From contig NZ_BJHV01000001.1 of the NCBI RefSeq assembly GCF_005405925.1, positions 4,030,001 to 4,094,000 on the forward strand: 64,000 nucleotides of DNA, given 5' to 3'. Below the pieces are notes generated by a model. It did not search any database. It was not told the origin of the DNA and worked only from the letters and a program-made list of their open reading frames with translations. Of this stretch, positions 26,143 to 34,985 are shown piece by piece. Position numbers and translations under genes: made by a program. Position 1 is the first letter of the stretch. Each line of letters begins with the position of its first letter. This DNA is from Streptomyces antimycoticus (GTDB taxonomy: Bacteria; Actinomycetota; Actinomycetes; Streptomycetales; Streptomycetaceae).

Positions 26143-26182
26143 AAACCCCTTCAAACCCCCTATGGACCCCTATCATCCCTTT
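26143..26182 (-). promoter_or_regulatory. Four 10-bp-phased AGGGG repeats upstream of the first PKS gene
   Basis: On the + strand, four consecutive decamers read aaacccctta-like: AAACCCCTTC, AAACCCCCTA, TGGACCCCTA, TCATCCCTTT. On the coding strand this gives AGGG(G) once per helical turn, about 70-110 bp upstream of the start. The phasing suggests a binding site for an activator, possibly the LAL regulator in this window (inference). Confidence 0.5.
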
Positions 26183-26315
26183 GGGGTCCCGTATCCGGGG
26201 GGCATCGCGCAATGACCACGCTTAATTCACCAGAGTGCATGAGAATTGCGGTGGCGACAAGGATCTCGAGCAAATAATGCGCCCAGTATTCAGTTTTTCG
26301 GAGGCGGAGGGGTTC

Positions 26316-26356
26316 AGAGGTGGAGGGGCGGCCTTTCGGTCCGCCCCTCCACCTCT
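26316..26356 (-). terminator. Strong hairpin terminator after the PH-domain operon
   Basis: A perfect 16-bp stem (AGAGGTGGAGGGGCGG and its complement) with a 9-nt loop lies 32 bp beyond the stop of the downstream PH-domain gene. It has no long T run, as is usual in Streptomyces. It would insulate the PKS promoter from upstream transcription. Confidence 0.85.
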
Positions 26357-26387
26357 CGGGGGATCGCCAGTTGGTCTTGGGGTGGTG

Positions 26388-27932
26388 TCAGCCGCGGTCG
26401 GGGGCTCTCTCGATGAACGGAGCGAGCAGCCCCGGTACCGCGGTCTCCGCGAGGGCGATTCCCTGGCCTTCGGTCAGGTCGTACACGTGGTAGACGCCTT
26501 CACCGGCGGCGGTGGTGGCGCCGAGGGTGATCAGCCCGACCCGGCGCTGGAACGGCGTCCGGGAGAACTTCCAGCCGATGATCGCCTCACGCTGATGGGC
26601 GACGGTGCGGCGGGCGAACGCCCCGGAGCACATCACCAGGAAACGGCCGCGCAGAAGGTGACCGAGGCTGTGGTAGGCGTTGAAGGCGAACGCCACCAGG
26701 ACCGGCACCAGCACCACACCGGTGATCACGCCGGTGATGACGAGCCAGGAACCGAGCCACAGGCCCAGGCCCACCGGGACGGCCGCGATCAGGACCGACC
26801 AGATGAGGGCGCGGTTGATCCGGCGCCGCAGGGCCTCCCTGGGGTGCGGGAGCAGACCCTTGCGCTCGATCAGGCCGGGGCCGGTCGGCAGCGCCTCGGC
26901 GGCGACCCGCAGGGCCTCACCGCGCGGAGTGGGCGGGGTCAGGGCGCGGCGCCTGCGGTTGTCCTCCTGGTTGCCCAGGCCGCTGGCGACGGCGTTGAGT
27001 TTGGCGCCCTTGGCCCAGCGCAGCGGGATGGGCTCGACGAGTTCGAGGCCGCGCAGATGGCGTTCCTCGATGCTCACGGAGCGGGTGGCCAGCAGTCCGC
27101 GGCGGATGCGGAGGATTCCGCCGTCCTCGCGGCGCAGTTCGTAGCCCGCCCAGTTCTCGATGAAGGTGGCGGTGGAGCCGATCATGCCGAGGACGACGAT
27201 GAGGACGGCGGCCAGCAGGGCTCCGTACCAGAGCGGAATGGTGCCAAACCGGTTCTCGAGGTCCTTGATGATGCCGAGGTCGAGCGGGTTGACCTGGAGC
27301 TCGCTCAGGGTGCGGTAGGCACTGGCCGCGGCGATGAAGACGCCGCCCACGCCCCAGAGGGTCAGCGGGCCGTAGCGCAGCCAGGACCAGTCCAGCCGGC
27401 TGAGCACACCGTCGCTGTCCACCGGCCGGGCCCGGCCGGCGTCGCGCAGGGCGATGATCCGGCCGCGCAGCTCCAGGGCCTCGGCCTTGGTGATGCCGTC
27501 GAGGGCGAGCCTGCGCGCGGCGGCGTCGCTCTGGTCCCCGCTGTCGATCCGCAGCGTGGTGAGGCCGAAGATCCGGTGGACCGGGTTGGCGGTGAGGTCG
27601 ACACCGCGGATGCGGCCGATCGGGACCGAGCGCTCGCTGCGGAAGAGCAGACCGGTGTGGAGCTCGAAGCGGTCCTCGGTGAGCCGGTAGCGGGTGGTGA
27701 ACAGCCGCATCAGCCCGATGCCGCTGATGACCAGGAAGGTCACGAACAGCGAGCCGAGGGTGATGATGACCTGGAGGTTGGTGTCGCCGCCGGTGACCGC
27801 GAGGCTGGCCAGGAACATGGCCACCGGTGCGGCCAGGATGGACAGGTTGACCAGGAGCAGACGGCTGTTGAGCCGCCCCCAGTCCTGGCCGGCCGCGTGG
27901 GAGGGCGGCCGCACGGTGGTGTCCGACGTCAT
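26388..27932 (-). CDS. bPH2-domain (YdbT-like) membrane protein
   Basis: A 514-residue integral membrane protein of the bacterial PH-domain (YdbT-type) family. Several repeats alternate membrane helix pairs with soluble PH-like segments: helices near residues 30-75, 175-240 and 370-420, followed by soluble parts such as TRYRLTEDRFELHTGLLFR and IGRIRGVDLTANPVHRIFGL. Its ATG overlaps the TGA of the upstream gene (ATGA at 27932-27929), so the two are translationally coupled. YdbS/YdbT pairs are membrane complexes; in Bacillus subtilis they are linked to protection against certain antimicrobial peptides (family knowledge). The substrate is unknown here, and no link to the polyketide is demonstrated. 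Confidence 0.88.
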   Translation of the reverse strand: MTSDTTVRPPSHAAGQDWGRLNSRLLLVNLSILAAPVAMFLASLAVTGGDTNLQVIITLGSLFVTFLVISGIGLMRLFTTRYRLTEDRFELHTGLLFRSERSVPIGRIRGVDLTANPVHRIFGLTTLRIDSGDQSDAAARRLALDGITKAEALELRGRIIALRDAGRARPVDSDGVLSRLDWSWLRYGPLTLWGVGGVFIAAASAYRTLSELQVNPLDLGIIKDLENRFGTIPLWYGALLAAVLIVVLGMIGSTATFIENWAGYELRREDGGILRIRRGLLATRSVSIEERHLRGLELVEPIPLRWAKGAKLNAVASGLGNQEDNRRRRALTPPTPRGEALRVAAEALPTGPGLIERKGLLPHPREALRRRINRALIWSVLIAAVPVGLGLWLGSWLVITGVITGVVLVPVLVAFAFNAYHSLGHLLRGRFLVMCSGAFARRTVAHQREAIIGWKFSRTPFQRRVGLITLGATTAAGEGVYHVYDLTEGQGIALAETAVPGLLAPFIERAPDRG

Positions 27933-28429
27933 GTGGCGTCTCCCGGGACGGCCTGGGTGGACTTGGCCAGGTACTCGACCAGGTCCGACGCCATCTTCTG
28001 GTCGATGCCCTTGATCTTCACCGCGCCCGCGGCGGAGGCGGTGGTCACGGTGACGCCGGAGAGCCCGAACATCTGCTGGATCGGACCGCGCAGGGTGTCC
28101 ACGGTCTGGACCCGGGAGAGCGGAACGACCCGCCACTGCTGCCAGAGCCAGCCGGAGGCCGCGTAGACCGCCTCGTTGGTGGCCTCCCAGCGGTGGACCC
28201 GGTAGCGCCAGGCCGGCATGACGGCCATGTAGAGCAGCCCGGGGACCAGCGAGATCAGCGTGGCCCACATGAAGAACTCACGTGTGGGGGGGATGGAGGC
28301 CCACAGGATCCCGAAGACAAGCGGCAGAGGCAGGGCGAAGACCGCGGACTGCACGGTCCACCAGCCGATCGCACGGCGGTCGACCCGGTGCCGAGGCGGT
28401 CGGAGCCTCAGGTTGTCATGGCGTTCCAC
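27929..28429 (-). CDS. bPH2-domain (YdbS-like) membrane protein
   Basis: A protein of about 166 residues with two membrane helices near the N-terminus (IGWWTVQSAVFALPLPLVFG and the segment after FMWATLISLVPG), followed by one PH-like domain (YRVHRWEATNEAVYAASGW to GVTVTTASAAGAVKI). This is the compact YdbS partner of the YdbT protein encoded by the next gene, with a 4-bp overlap. GTG at 28429 is preferred because it gives the usual family length and has a GGGTGA site upstream. A GTG at 28519 would add 30 charged residues and overlap the preceding gene. Confidence 0.82.
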   Translation of the reverse strand: MERHDNLRLRPPRHRVDRRAIGWWTVQSAVFALPLPLVFGILWASIPPTREFFMWATLISLVPGLLYMAVMPAWRYRVHRWEATNEAVYAASGWLWQQWRVVPLSRVQTVDTLRGPIQQMFGLSGVTVTTASAAGAVKIKGIDQKMASDLVEYLAKSTQAVPGDAT

Positions 28430-28505
28430 TGCTTCACCCTGCTCTTGCGTCTGACGGGTGCCGGGGCGGGCCCGGCGGGGTTGGTGGACTATGAAATCAG
28501 GCGGT

Positions 28506-29072
28506 TCAGACCGACGCACCGGTGGTGGTCTGCTGCGGCAGCGGAGCGCTCGCGGTGTCCTGGCCCTTCAGCTTGCGCATCTTGGCCAGCAGCACGGCGG
28601 TACGGGTCAGCACCATGGCCAGCGACATGAACACGAAGGCGTTGGCGTAGGTGTCCTGACCGCTGATCTTGTAGTCGATGGAGAACTTGACCAGGTCCAT
28701 GGTGAACCAGTGCTCGGCGCCGTAGGCGAAGAGGATGCGTCCGCTGGAGAGGACGATCCACACCAGGGCGTAGCCGATGCCACCGATGGTGTAGAGGTCA
28801 CCGGACGTGGCGTCCTTGTAGGCGGGCAGCAGCACTCCGGCGATCAGACCGCAGATGACACCGGTGCCGACGCCCACGAGCTGCAGGGAGAGGTCGTTGC
28901 CCTTGGTGGGGAAGGACTCGACGAAGATCGCGATGACGATGGCCACGGCGATGACCGAGCGCACCATCCGCATCGTGGTGATGCGGCGACGGCCGATGTC
29001 GGTCGCCAGGATGATGATCAGGATCGTGCCACTGGCGATCAGTGCGGACAGGAACTGGCTCATCTGTGGCAT
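28506..29072 (-). CDS. Unassigned multi-pass membrane protein
   Basis: A 188-residue protein with about five hydrophobic helices (for example SALIASGTILIIILAT, MVRSVIAVAIVIAIFV, VGVGTGVICGLIAGVLL, IGGIGYALVWIVLSSG) and a short hydrophilic C-terminal tail. The ATG at 29072 follows a GGAGAACG site; an ATG seven codons upstream is possible. It precedes the PH-domain pair in the same direction, about 80 bp from the YdbS-like start, and is divergent from the sensor kinase gene. I do not recognise a family with a known function. Charged residues within helices are few, so transport cannot be inferred. Confidence 0.75.
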   Translation of the reverse strand: MPQMSQFLSALIASGTILIIILATDIGRRRITTMRMVRSVIAVAIVIAIFVESFPTKGNDLSLQLVGVGTGVICGLIAGVLLPAYKDATSGDLYTIGGIGYALVWIVLSSGRILFAYGAEHWFTMDLVKFSIDYKISGQDTYANAFVFMSLAMVLTRTAVLLAKMRKLKGQDTASAPLPQQTTTGASV

Positions 29073-29206
29073 ACGGGACGTTCTCCAAGCCAAAAAGGGT
29101 GATGTGCAGGCGGTGTGACGACTCTCCGTCCCACCTAGCTCAACGCTAGAAGCGGACCGGGCGCCGCGAGACGACTGAACGGTGGGTTCTGGCTGTCAAC
29201 CGTCCG

Positions 29207-30487
29207 GTGGACACGGTGGACACGCGTGGTAGTACTGAGCCCGTGCGCAATCACTCTCCGGGGGAGGGCTCGCAGACCGGGGCGTACTACGGTCCCGAGT
29301 CCGGCACCCGCTGGTTCGGCCTGTGGGACGGCTTCTTCGCCGTCTCCTACCTCGTCACCGCGATCCTGCTCTTCCTCTCCAGTGGCTCCCAGGCCAGTCA
29401 CTCCATCCCGATCGCCGCGCTGACGCTGTGCGTGCCCTGGTACGCGGCGGTCGGCCGGACGCTGATGATCGAGGACACCTACGGCCCGCGGAACCTGGTG
29501 TTCGCGGCGGGTCTGGTGACGCTGTTCTGTATCACCACGGCGTTCAACCTCGTCGGCGCGTTCGCGCTGTTCGCCGTCATCCCGATGCTGATCATGAGCC
29601 TGCCGATGATCTCGGCGGTGGTGCTGGCCACGGTGGCCAACCTCTGCCCCGTGCTGGTGGTGGCGTTCATCGGTGAGGACCTGGGGCTGAGCGTCCTGGG
29701 TGTCCTGCCCATCTCGCTGCTGAGCATCGCGCTGTCGATGCTGCTGGGGCTGTGGATCAAGCGGGTGGTGCGGCAGAGCAAGGGGCGCGGGCAGCTCATC
29801 GAGGAGTTGCAGCGCAGCCGGGAGCGGGTGGCGCGGCTCTCCCACGAGGCCGGTATCTCGGCCGAACGCGAGCGGCTGGCCCGGGAGATCCACGACACCC
29901 TGGCGCAGGGCCTGACCAGCATCATCAGCCTGGTACAGGCGGCCGAGTCGGAGGTGCGCGACGCCCCGGACCAGGCGGTGAACCATCTGTCGCTGGCCGG
30001 GCGGGTGGCCAAGGAGTCGCTCGCCGAGGCCCGTGACTTCGTGGCCGCCCTCACCCCGCCCGCGCTGCGCGGCGGTTCGCTCTCCCAGGCGGTGCACCGA
30101 CAGGCCGAGGGGCTGATCGCCGAGACCGGCCTGGAGGTGCGGTGTTCGGTGATGGGCGAGGAGAGGTCGCTCCCGATGGCGGTGAGCGTGGTGCTGCTGC
30201 GCACGGTGCAGGAGGCCATCGCCAATGTGCGCAAACACGCCAAACAGGCCCGTACGGTGGATGTGATCGTGCTCTTCGACCAGGACAGCGTCCGGCTGGT
30301 GGTCCGTGACGACGGCGAGGGTTTCACCCCGGACGGCACCCAGGAAGGCTACGGGCTGCGCGGGATGCAGGCCCGGGTGGAGGAGATCGACGGGGTGGCG
30401 TCCGTCACCAGCAGCCCCGGACGGGGCACCACCGTGGAGGTGAGCGTGCCGGTGACGGCGCCGACCGGGGAGGCAGTAAGTGGCTGA
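29207..30487 (+). CDS. NarL-family sensor histidine kinase
   Basis: A 426-residue membrane sensor kinase. Residues 40-185 contain about six membrane helices and no large extracellular domain, so the signal is probably sensed in or at the membrane. A coiled segment (190-218) leads to a HisKA_3 dimerisation box with phospho-acceptor His229 in LAREIHDTLAQG. The HATPase domain follows, with N box (EAIANVRKHAKQA) and G boxes (DDGEGF, GYGLRGM, GRGTT). Its stop overlaps the response-regulator start by 8 bp, so the pair is coupled. GTG at 29243 is an alternative start; neither has a clear ribosome site. Confidence 0.92.
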   Translation: MDTVDTRGSTEPVRNHSPGEGSQTGAYYGPESGTRWFGLWDGFFAVSYLVTAILLFLSSGSQASHSIPIAALTLCVPWYAAVGRTLMIEDTYGPRNLVFAAGLVTLFCITTAFNLVGAFALFAVIPMLIMSLPMISAVVLATVANLCPVLVVAFIGEDLGLSVLGVLPISLLSIALSMLLGLWIKRVVRQSKGRGQLIEELQRSRERVARLSHEAGISAERERLAREIHDTLAQGLTSIISLVQAAESEVRDAPDQAVNHLSLAGRVAKESLAEARDFVAALTPPALRGGSLSQAVHRQAEGLIAETGLEVRCSVMGEERSLPMAVSVVLLRTVQEAIANVRKHAKQARTVDVIVLFDQDSVRLVVRDDGEGFTPDGTQEGYGLRGMQARVEEIDGVASVTSSPGRGTTVEVSVPVTAPTGEAVSG

Positions 30488-31130
30488 GGGTACGCCGGGC
30501 AATCCGAACGGCCCCATCAGGGTCTTGCTCGCCGACGACCATCCCGTGGTGCGGGAGGGGCTGAGCGCCATGCTGGAGTCCGCCGAGGGGATCACGGTGG
30601 TCGGGCAGGCCGGTTCCGGTGAGGAGGCGGTGGTCCAGGCGGTCGCGCTGCGGCCGGACATCACCCTGCTGGATCTGCGCATGGGCGGGATGGACGGGGT
30701 CGAGGCCACCGGGCAGATCCTGCGGCAGGTGCCGGGCTGCAAGGTGGTCATCGTGACCACGTACGAGGACGACTCCGACATCCTGCGCGCGGTGGAGGCG
30801 GGCGCCGCGGGCTATCTGCTGAAGGGCAGTTCACGTCAGGAGCTGATCGACGCCGTGCAGACCGCGGCACGTGGCGAGACGGTGCTCACCCCGTCCCTGG
30901 CGGGCAAGCTCTTCCGCTCCCGGACGGTCGAGCCGTCCCCGCTCTCCGGCCGTGAGCGCGAGGTGCTGCGGCTGGTCGGCCGGGGGCTGACCAACGCCGA
31001 GATCGGCGCCGAGCTGTTCGTCAGCGAGGCCACGGTCAAGACGCATCTGCTGCGCTCGTATCGGAAGCTCGGCGTCTCCGACCGCACGGCCGCGGTGATG
31101 AAGGCCATGGAGCACGGGTTGTTGAGCTAG
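30480..31130 (+). CDS. NarL/LuxR-family response regulator
   Basis: A 216-residue response regulator. The receiver domain has the acidic pair (LADDHP, residues 18-20), phospho-acceptor Asp65 in LLDLRMGGMDG, the Thr of VVIVTTYED and the Lys of YLLKGSS. A C-terminal LuxR-type HTH follows (LSGREREVLRLVGRGLTNAE to TVKTHLLRSYRKLG). The GTG start at 30480 lies inside the kinase gene, with GGGGAGG upstream, so it is coupled to the kinase. It is convergent with the LAL regulator and they share a hairpin terminator. Target genes are unknown; the divergent membrane-protein operon is an obvious candidate. Confidence 0.94.
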   Translation: MAEGTPGNPNGPIRVLLADDHPVVREGLSAMLESAEGITVVGQAGSGEEAVVQAVALRPDITLLDLRMGGMDGVEATGQILRQVPGCKVVIVTTYEDDSDILRAVEAGAAGYLLKGSSRQELIDAVQTAARGETVLTPSLAGKLFRSRTVEPSPLSGREREVLRLVGRGLTNAEIGAELFVSEATVKTHLLRSYRKLGVSDRTAAVMKAMEHGLLS

Positions 31131-31158
31131 CGCGGCCGTGGTTCACGACCGCGCTAGC
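31126..31158. terminator. Bidirectional hairpin between response regulator and LAL gene
   Basis: GCTAGCGCGG pairs perfectly with CCGCGCTAGC; the stem extends four more pairs past one C/A mismatch, with a 3-nt loop. It includes the TAG stop of the response regulator and ends 6 bp before the LAL stop codon. Confidence 0.8.
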
Positions 31159-31163
31159 CCGCT

Positions 31164-33974
31164 CTACACCGTCCCCGTCAGGCTGCTGTCCGAGAGCTTC
31201 GCGGGCAGGTCACGGCGGCGCTTGACGTTCAGCTTACGGTAGATGCGGGTCAGGTGCTGCTCCACGGTGCTGACGGTGACGAACAGCTTGGAGGCGATCT
31301 CCCGGTTGGTGTTGCCGTGCGCGGCCAGCACCGCGATCCGCACCTCCGCCTCGGTCAGCGCCTCCACATCGCGCTGCTGCTCGGCGCCCTGGCTCGGCTG
31401 GGCGGCGGCCGCCGCGAACTCACCGGCGTCCGCGTGGCGGGGCATCAGCTCACGGCACAGCGGATCGGCGCCGCAGGTCTTGGCCACATGCCACGCCTTG
31501 CGGACGAACACCCGGCCCCGGTTGAAGTCGCCCAGCGAGCGGTAGGCGCGGCCGAGTTCACCGAGGGCGATGGCCAGCTGGATGCGGTCGTCGCCGCCCT
31601 CCAGGATCTCGACGGCCTCCTTGAGGCGGGGCACCCGGCGCTTGAGCTCGTCGGTGCGGGCCAGGACGACCAGCAGGGCGCCGCGCAGCCGGGGGTCCTC
31701 CGGGCCCAGCCGCAGCTGCTCCTCGGCCAGCGCGCGGGCGCGCTTGGGGTCGCCGAGGGCCAGCCAGGTCTCGGCGGCGTCCACCCGCCAGGGGGTCAGC
31801 AGGGGCATGTCCATCCGCCAGGCCTCCATCAGCTCACCGGCGGCCGTGAAGTCGCCGAGCGCGGCGTGGTAGCGGCCGGTGGCCAGATGGCAGCGGCCCC
31901 TGGCCCGCAGGTAGAGCAGCCCGGGGAGGGTCTGGAAGAGCTCGTCGGGCAGGGGCTGTTCGAGCAGTGCCATGGCCTCGTCGTAGTGGCCCATCCCGGT
32001 CTCGGCCTGGATCAGGGTGGACAGCAGCAGCCCGATGCCCACGCCCCAGCCCTGGACCGAGATCCGCGACATCGCGCCGCGCGCCTGGTGCGCGGCGACC
32101 TGCAGATCGCCCTGGCGCAGCGCTATCTCGGCCCGTACGGCGGACAGCAGCGCCTGCCAGGTGAGGACGCGGCGGGCGGAGCATTCGCCCAGCAGCCGCT
32201 CGCACCAGGACAGGGCCAGGTCGAGCCGGCCGGCCAGGACCAGCGCCAGCAGCGCGATGACCAGCGGCTGGAGGGTGCTGTCGCTCAGGTGGTGGCGCTG
32301 CAGGACCCGCTCGGCCTCGATGACGGCCCGGTCGGCCTGGCCCTCGGTGAGCGCGGCGGACATGGTGGCGGCGGCGTGGGCGTAGGCCAGGTAGGCCATG
32401 TCGCGGGGGGCGCCGGTGGCCGCCGTGACGCCGGTCCCGACGGTGGGGAGGCGGTCGCGCAGCGGGGGGCTGAGCATCGTCAGCCACTGGGCGGAGGCGG
32501 AGACGGCGGCGGTCATCGCGGGGTCGTCGCCGGTGCCGGCCGAGCGGGCCAGCGCGGCGACGGCGTCGGCCGCCGCGTCCAGCCGCCCGGACCAGACGAG
32601 GTAGGAAGTGATCGGGGCGACGTCGCGCGGCGCGAGCCGGCCCCGCTCGGCGTCCGCGAGGAGCTCCGGCAGATGGCTCTCGGCGGCGGCCGGGCCGATC
32701 CGCCAGGCGATGCTGACCAGCCGGGCCTTGAGCGCGGTGCGCTCGGGGCCGGGCCCGCAGGCGTGGTGGGCGTGTTCGAGGCAGCGGAGCGCGAACTCCA
32801 ACTCCTCTTCGACCAGGGCGAATTCGGCGGCCTCGCGCAGGACGGGGACGGTCCAGCGCTCGGCGTCCTGCCGGGCGGAGACCAGCTGGCGGGCGACGTC
32901 GAGGGCGGAGGCGCCGTCGGCGTGCAGCAGCCGGGCGGCGCGGGCGTGCAGGGCGTCACGGGCGGTCGCGGGGGTCGCGTCGAGCACCGCGGTACGGGCC
33001 ACTTCGTCGCGGAAGGCGTTGTGTTCCAGGATGGCGCACTGGTGCAGGTCCTGGACGCCCTGCTGGACCGTGCTGACGCTCAGGTCGAGGAGCTGGCCGA
33101 GCAGCCGCGGCGAGCGGGCGTCGCCGAGGACGGCGACCCCGCGGGCGACCTCCAGCACCTCGGGCTCGCCGCGGTGCAGACAGCCGAGGACGGCGTGGGC
33201 GAACGCCTCACCGGGCGCGGGGCGCTGCTGGGCCTCGCCGTGCTCACCGACGGTCCGCCAGTCCTCCAGCAGGGCACGCAGCAGCATCGGGTTGCCACCG
33301 GAGACGCGGTGGCACTCGGGGGCGAGGCGGGCGGCGACGGTGGCGGACAGGAAGCCGGACAGCGCCTCGGCGACGCCCGGCTCGGTGAGCATGTGCAGCC
33401 GCATGCGGACACAGTTGGGCTGGCGGAGCAGTTCGGCGTGGAAGGTGAACTGTTCCTGACGAAGCCGGGGGGATTCGGTGAGGACGATGAGAACCTTCGC
33501 CTGACGCACCCGGCGGGCCAGGTGGAGCAGGAATTGCAAGGACTGATCGTCGCCGCAGTGCACATCGTCGACGAGGACGACAAGAGTGCGATCCTCGACC
33601 ATCCGCAGCAGTACCGAGGAAATCTGGGACATCACGTGCATGCGTCCCGCGGCGGTGCTTTCCAGCCCGTTTCCGTCAAGCAGTGCGATCACTTCGGATC
33701 GCACATCGGAGGGCATCGCGCCGTTGTCGAAAATCTTCCGGATAATCCCGAACGGGAGATCTCTCTCGGCTCTCGAACCGGTCGCTTCCAGGAGCAACGC
33801 GCCGCTTTCGATGGCCTGTTCGGCAAAGGTGTTCAGCAGCGTGGTCTTCCCACTGGCCACCGCGCCGCTGACCAGAGCCAGCCGACCTCTGCCCTGTGTC
33901 GCGCCGCGCAGCATTTCACGCAGGGCGGAGAGGTGGTTCTCCCATTCGAAGAGGTTCGCAGGCAAAGAATTCAT
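31164..33974 (-). CDS. LAL-family (large ATP-binding LuxR) transcriptional regulator
   Basis: A 936-residue regulator with the LAL layout. An N-terminal AAA/STAND ATPase carries a Walker A (SGAVASGKTT, Lys43) and a Walker B-like VVLVDDVHCGDD. A long helical TPR-like middle region follows, and the C-terminus carries a LuxR HTH (LTEAEVRIAVLAAHGNTNRE to RIYRKLNVKRR). LAL proteins are common cluster-specific activators of macrolide and polyene PKS genes (family knowledge). It lies downstream of the type II thioesterase gene in the same direction with a 103-bp gap. ATG at 33974 is chosen; a TTG ten codons earlier is possible. Regulation of the PKS in this window is inferred, not shown. Confidence 0.93.
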   Translation of the reverse strand: MNSLPANLFEWENHLSALREMLRGATQGRGRLALVSGAVASGKTTLLNTFAEQAIESGALLLEATGSRAERDLPFGIIRKIFDNGAMPSDVRSEVIALLDGNGLESTAAGRMHVMSQISSVLLRMVEDRTLVVLVDDVHCGDDQSLQFLLHLARRVRQAKVLIVLTESPRLRQEQFTFHAELLRQPNCVRMRLHMLTEPGVAEALSGFLSATVAARLAPECHRVSGGNPMLLRALLEDWRTVGEHGEAQQRPAPGEAFAHAVLGCLHRGEPEVLEVARGVAVLGDARSPRLLGQLLDLSVSTVQQGVQDLHQCAILEHNAFRDEVARTAVLDATPATARDALHARAARLLHADGASALDVARQLVSARQDAERWTVPVLREAAEFALVEEELEFALRCLEHAHHACGPGPERTALKARLVSIAWRIGPAAAESHLPELLADAERGRLAPRDVAPITSYLVWSGRLDAAADAVAALARSAGTGDDPAMTAAVSASAQWLTMLSPPLRDRLPTVGTGVTAATGAPRDMAYLAYAHAAATMSAALTEGQADRAVIEAERVLQRHHLSDSTLQPLVIALLALVLAGRLDLALSWCERLLGECSARRVLTWQALLSAVRAEIALRQGDLQVAAHQARGAMSRISVQGWGVGIGLLLSTLIQAETGMGHYDEAMALLEQPLPDELFQTLPGLLYLRARGRCHLATGRYHAALGDFTAAGELMEAWRMDMPLLTPWRVDAAETWLALGDPKRARALAEEQLRLGPEDPRLRGALLVVLARTDELKRRVPRLKEAVEILEGGDDRIQLAIALGELGRAYRSLGDFNRGRVFVRKAWHVAKTCGADPLCRELMPRHADAGEFAAAAAQPSQGAEQQRDVEALTEAEVRIAVLAAHGNTNREIASKLFVTVSTVEQHLTRIYRKLNVKRRRDLPAKLSDSSLTGTV

Positions 33975-34077
33975 CCCCCGATGAACGCCACCTGATACCC
34001 CCAACGGACCGCCGGGGGCAACAAGCGTGACGAGTGGTGTTTTCCAGTGCGTCGGCCAGGTTCCTGAAGCGCCCGGG

Positions 34078-34839
34078 TCAGGGTCTCGACCCCGAAAGCT
34101 TCTCCGCGACGAGACTCATAATCGGCCCTTGATGCCCGGCCAAGAAGAAGTGACCACCGGGGAACACCCGGATGTCGAACGCGCCGGTGGTGTGCGACCG
34201 CCATGCCTCCGCCTCTTCGAGGCTGGTCCTGGGGTCGTTGTCGCCGGTCAGCACGGTGATCGACGAGCGGACGGCGGTGCCGGGCGCGGAGCGGTAGGTC
34301 TCGATCGCCTTGTAGTCACCGCGGATCGCCGGCATCGCCATGCGCAGAATCTCCTCATTTCCGAGAACGCGCGAATCGGTGCCGCTCAGCAGCTTCATCT
34401 CGCGTACGACGCCGTCGTCATCGCGCCGGTGCACATTCTCATCGCGGTAACGGGAGGGCGCCCGGCGGCCCGAGGCGAAGAGGGCGAGCGCGGAGAACTC
34501 CGCGTCGGCCTCCTCCAGCCGCCGGGTCACCTCGAACGCGAGAACGGCGCCCATGCTGTGCCCGAAGAAGACGACCGGGAGATCGAGCCACGGCTTCAAC
34601 TCCGCGGCGATGGCGTCCGCGTACTCACCGATGTTCTCGATCAGCGGGTCCTGCCGCCGGTCCTGACGCCCCGGATACTGCACGCACAGGACATCCGCGG
34701 ACGACGAAAGCGTTTGGGACATCGGGAAGAAGAACGACGCCGAACCACCGGCGTGCGGCAGACAGATCAGACGGGCGCGACTCTCGGGCGCCGGATGGAA
34801 TCGTCGTATCCAGACGCTGTCGTCTCGCTGTGCACCCAT
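34078..34839 (-). CDS. Type II thioesterase (PKS editing)
   Basis: A 253-residue alpha/beta-hydrolase of the type II thioesterase (GrsT/RifR-like) family, which removes stalled or wrong acyl groups from PKS carrier proteins. It shows the N-terminal LICLPHAGGSA segment, the nucleophile elbow GHSMG (Ser95), an acid in GDNDPR (about Asp202) and the catalytic His in FPGGHFFL (about His230). The length is typical. It lies about 8 kb upstream of the PKS gene next to a LAL regulator, which suggests that the biosynthetic cluster reaches at least this far. The upstream 139 bp contain TAGGGG motifs like those before the PKS. Confidence 0.95.
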   Translation of the reverse strand: MGAQRDDSVWIRRFHPAPESRARLICLPHAGGSASFFFPMSQTLSSSADVLCVQYPGRQDRRQDPLIENIGEYADAIAAELKPWLDLPVVFFGHSMGAVLAFEVTRRLEEADAEFSALALFASGRRAPSRYRDENVHRRDDDGVVREMKLLSGTDSRVLGNEEILRMAMPAIRGDYKAIETYRSAPGTAVRSSITVLTGDNDPRTSLEEAEAWRSHTTGAFDIRVFPGGHFFLAGHQGPIMSLVAEKLSGSRP

Positions 34840-34961
34840 GCGTAGGGAAGTTCTTTCACTCGTCAGGCAATCCGTGCGGGCAGACGGCAGAGCCTACCGG
34901 GCGTGCATCCAGGGCACCTCGGCACAGCACTGCCCCTTCATGATTAACACGCCCATTGATG

Positions 34962-34985
34962 TAGGGGGCACCCCTAGTCTAGGGG
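34962..34985. promoter_or_regulatory. TAGGGG inverted repeat upstream of the thioesterase gene
   Basis: TAGGGG (34962), CCCCTA (34971-34976) and TAGGGG (34980-34985) form a palindrome, CCCCTA-GTC-TAGGGG, plus one extra half-site. It overlaps the FUSC stop codon and lies about 125-145 bp before the thioesterase start. The motif resembles the phased repeats before the PKS. Confidence 0.45.

Noticed and set aside
29135..30781. Minus-strand ORF opposite the sensor kinase and response regulator
   Set aside because: His/Arg/Gln-rich shadow frame; the plus strand encodes clear HisKA_3, HATPase and receiver motifs.
31254..33995. Plus-strand ORF of 913 codons opposite the LAL regulator
   Set aside because: Shadow frame with low-complexity Gly/Gln/His sequence; the LAL frame has Walker A and LuxR HTH.
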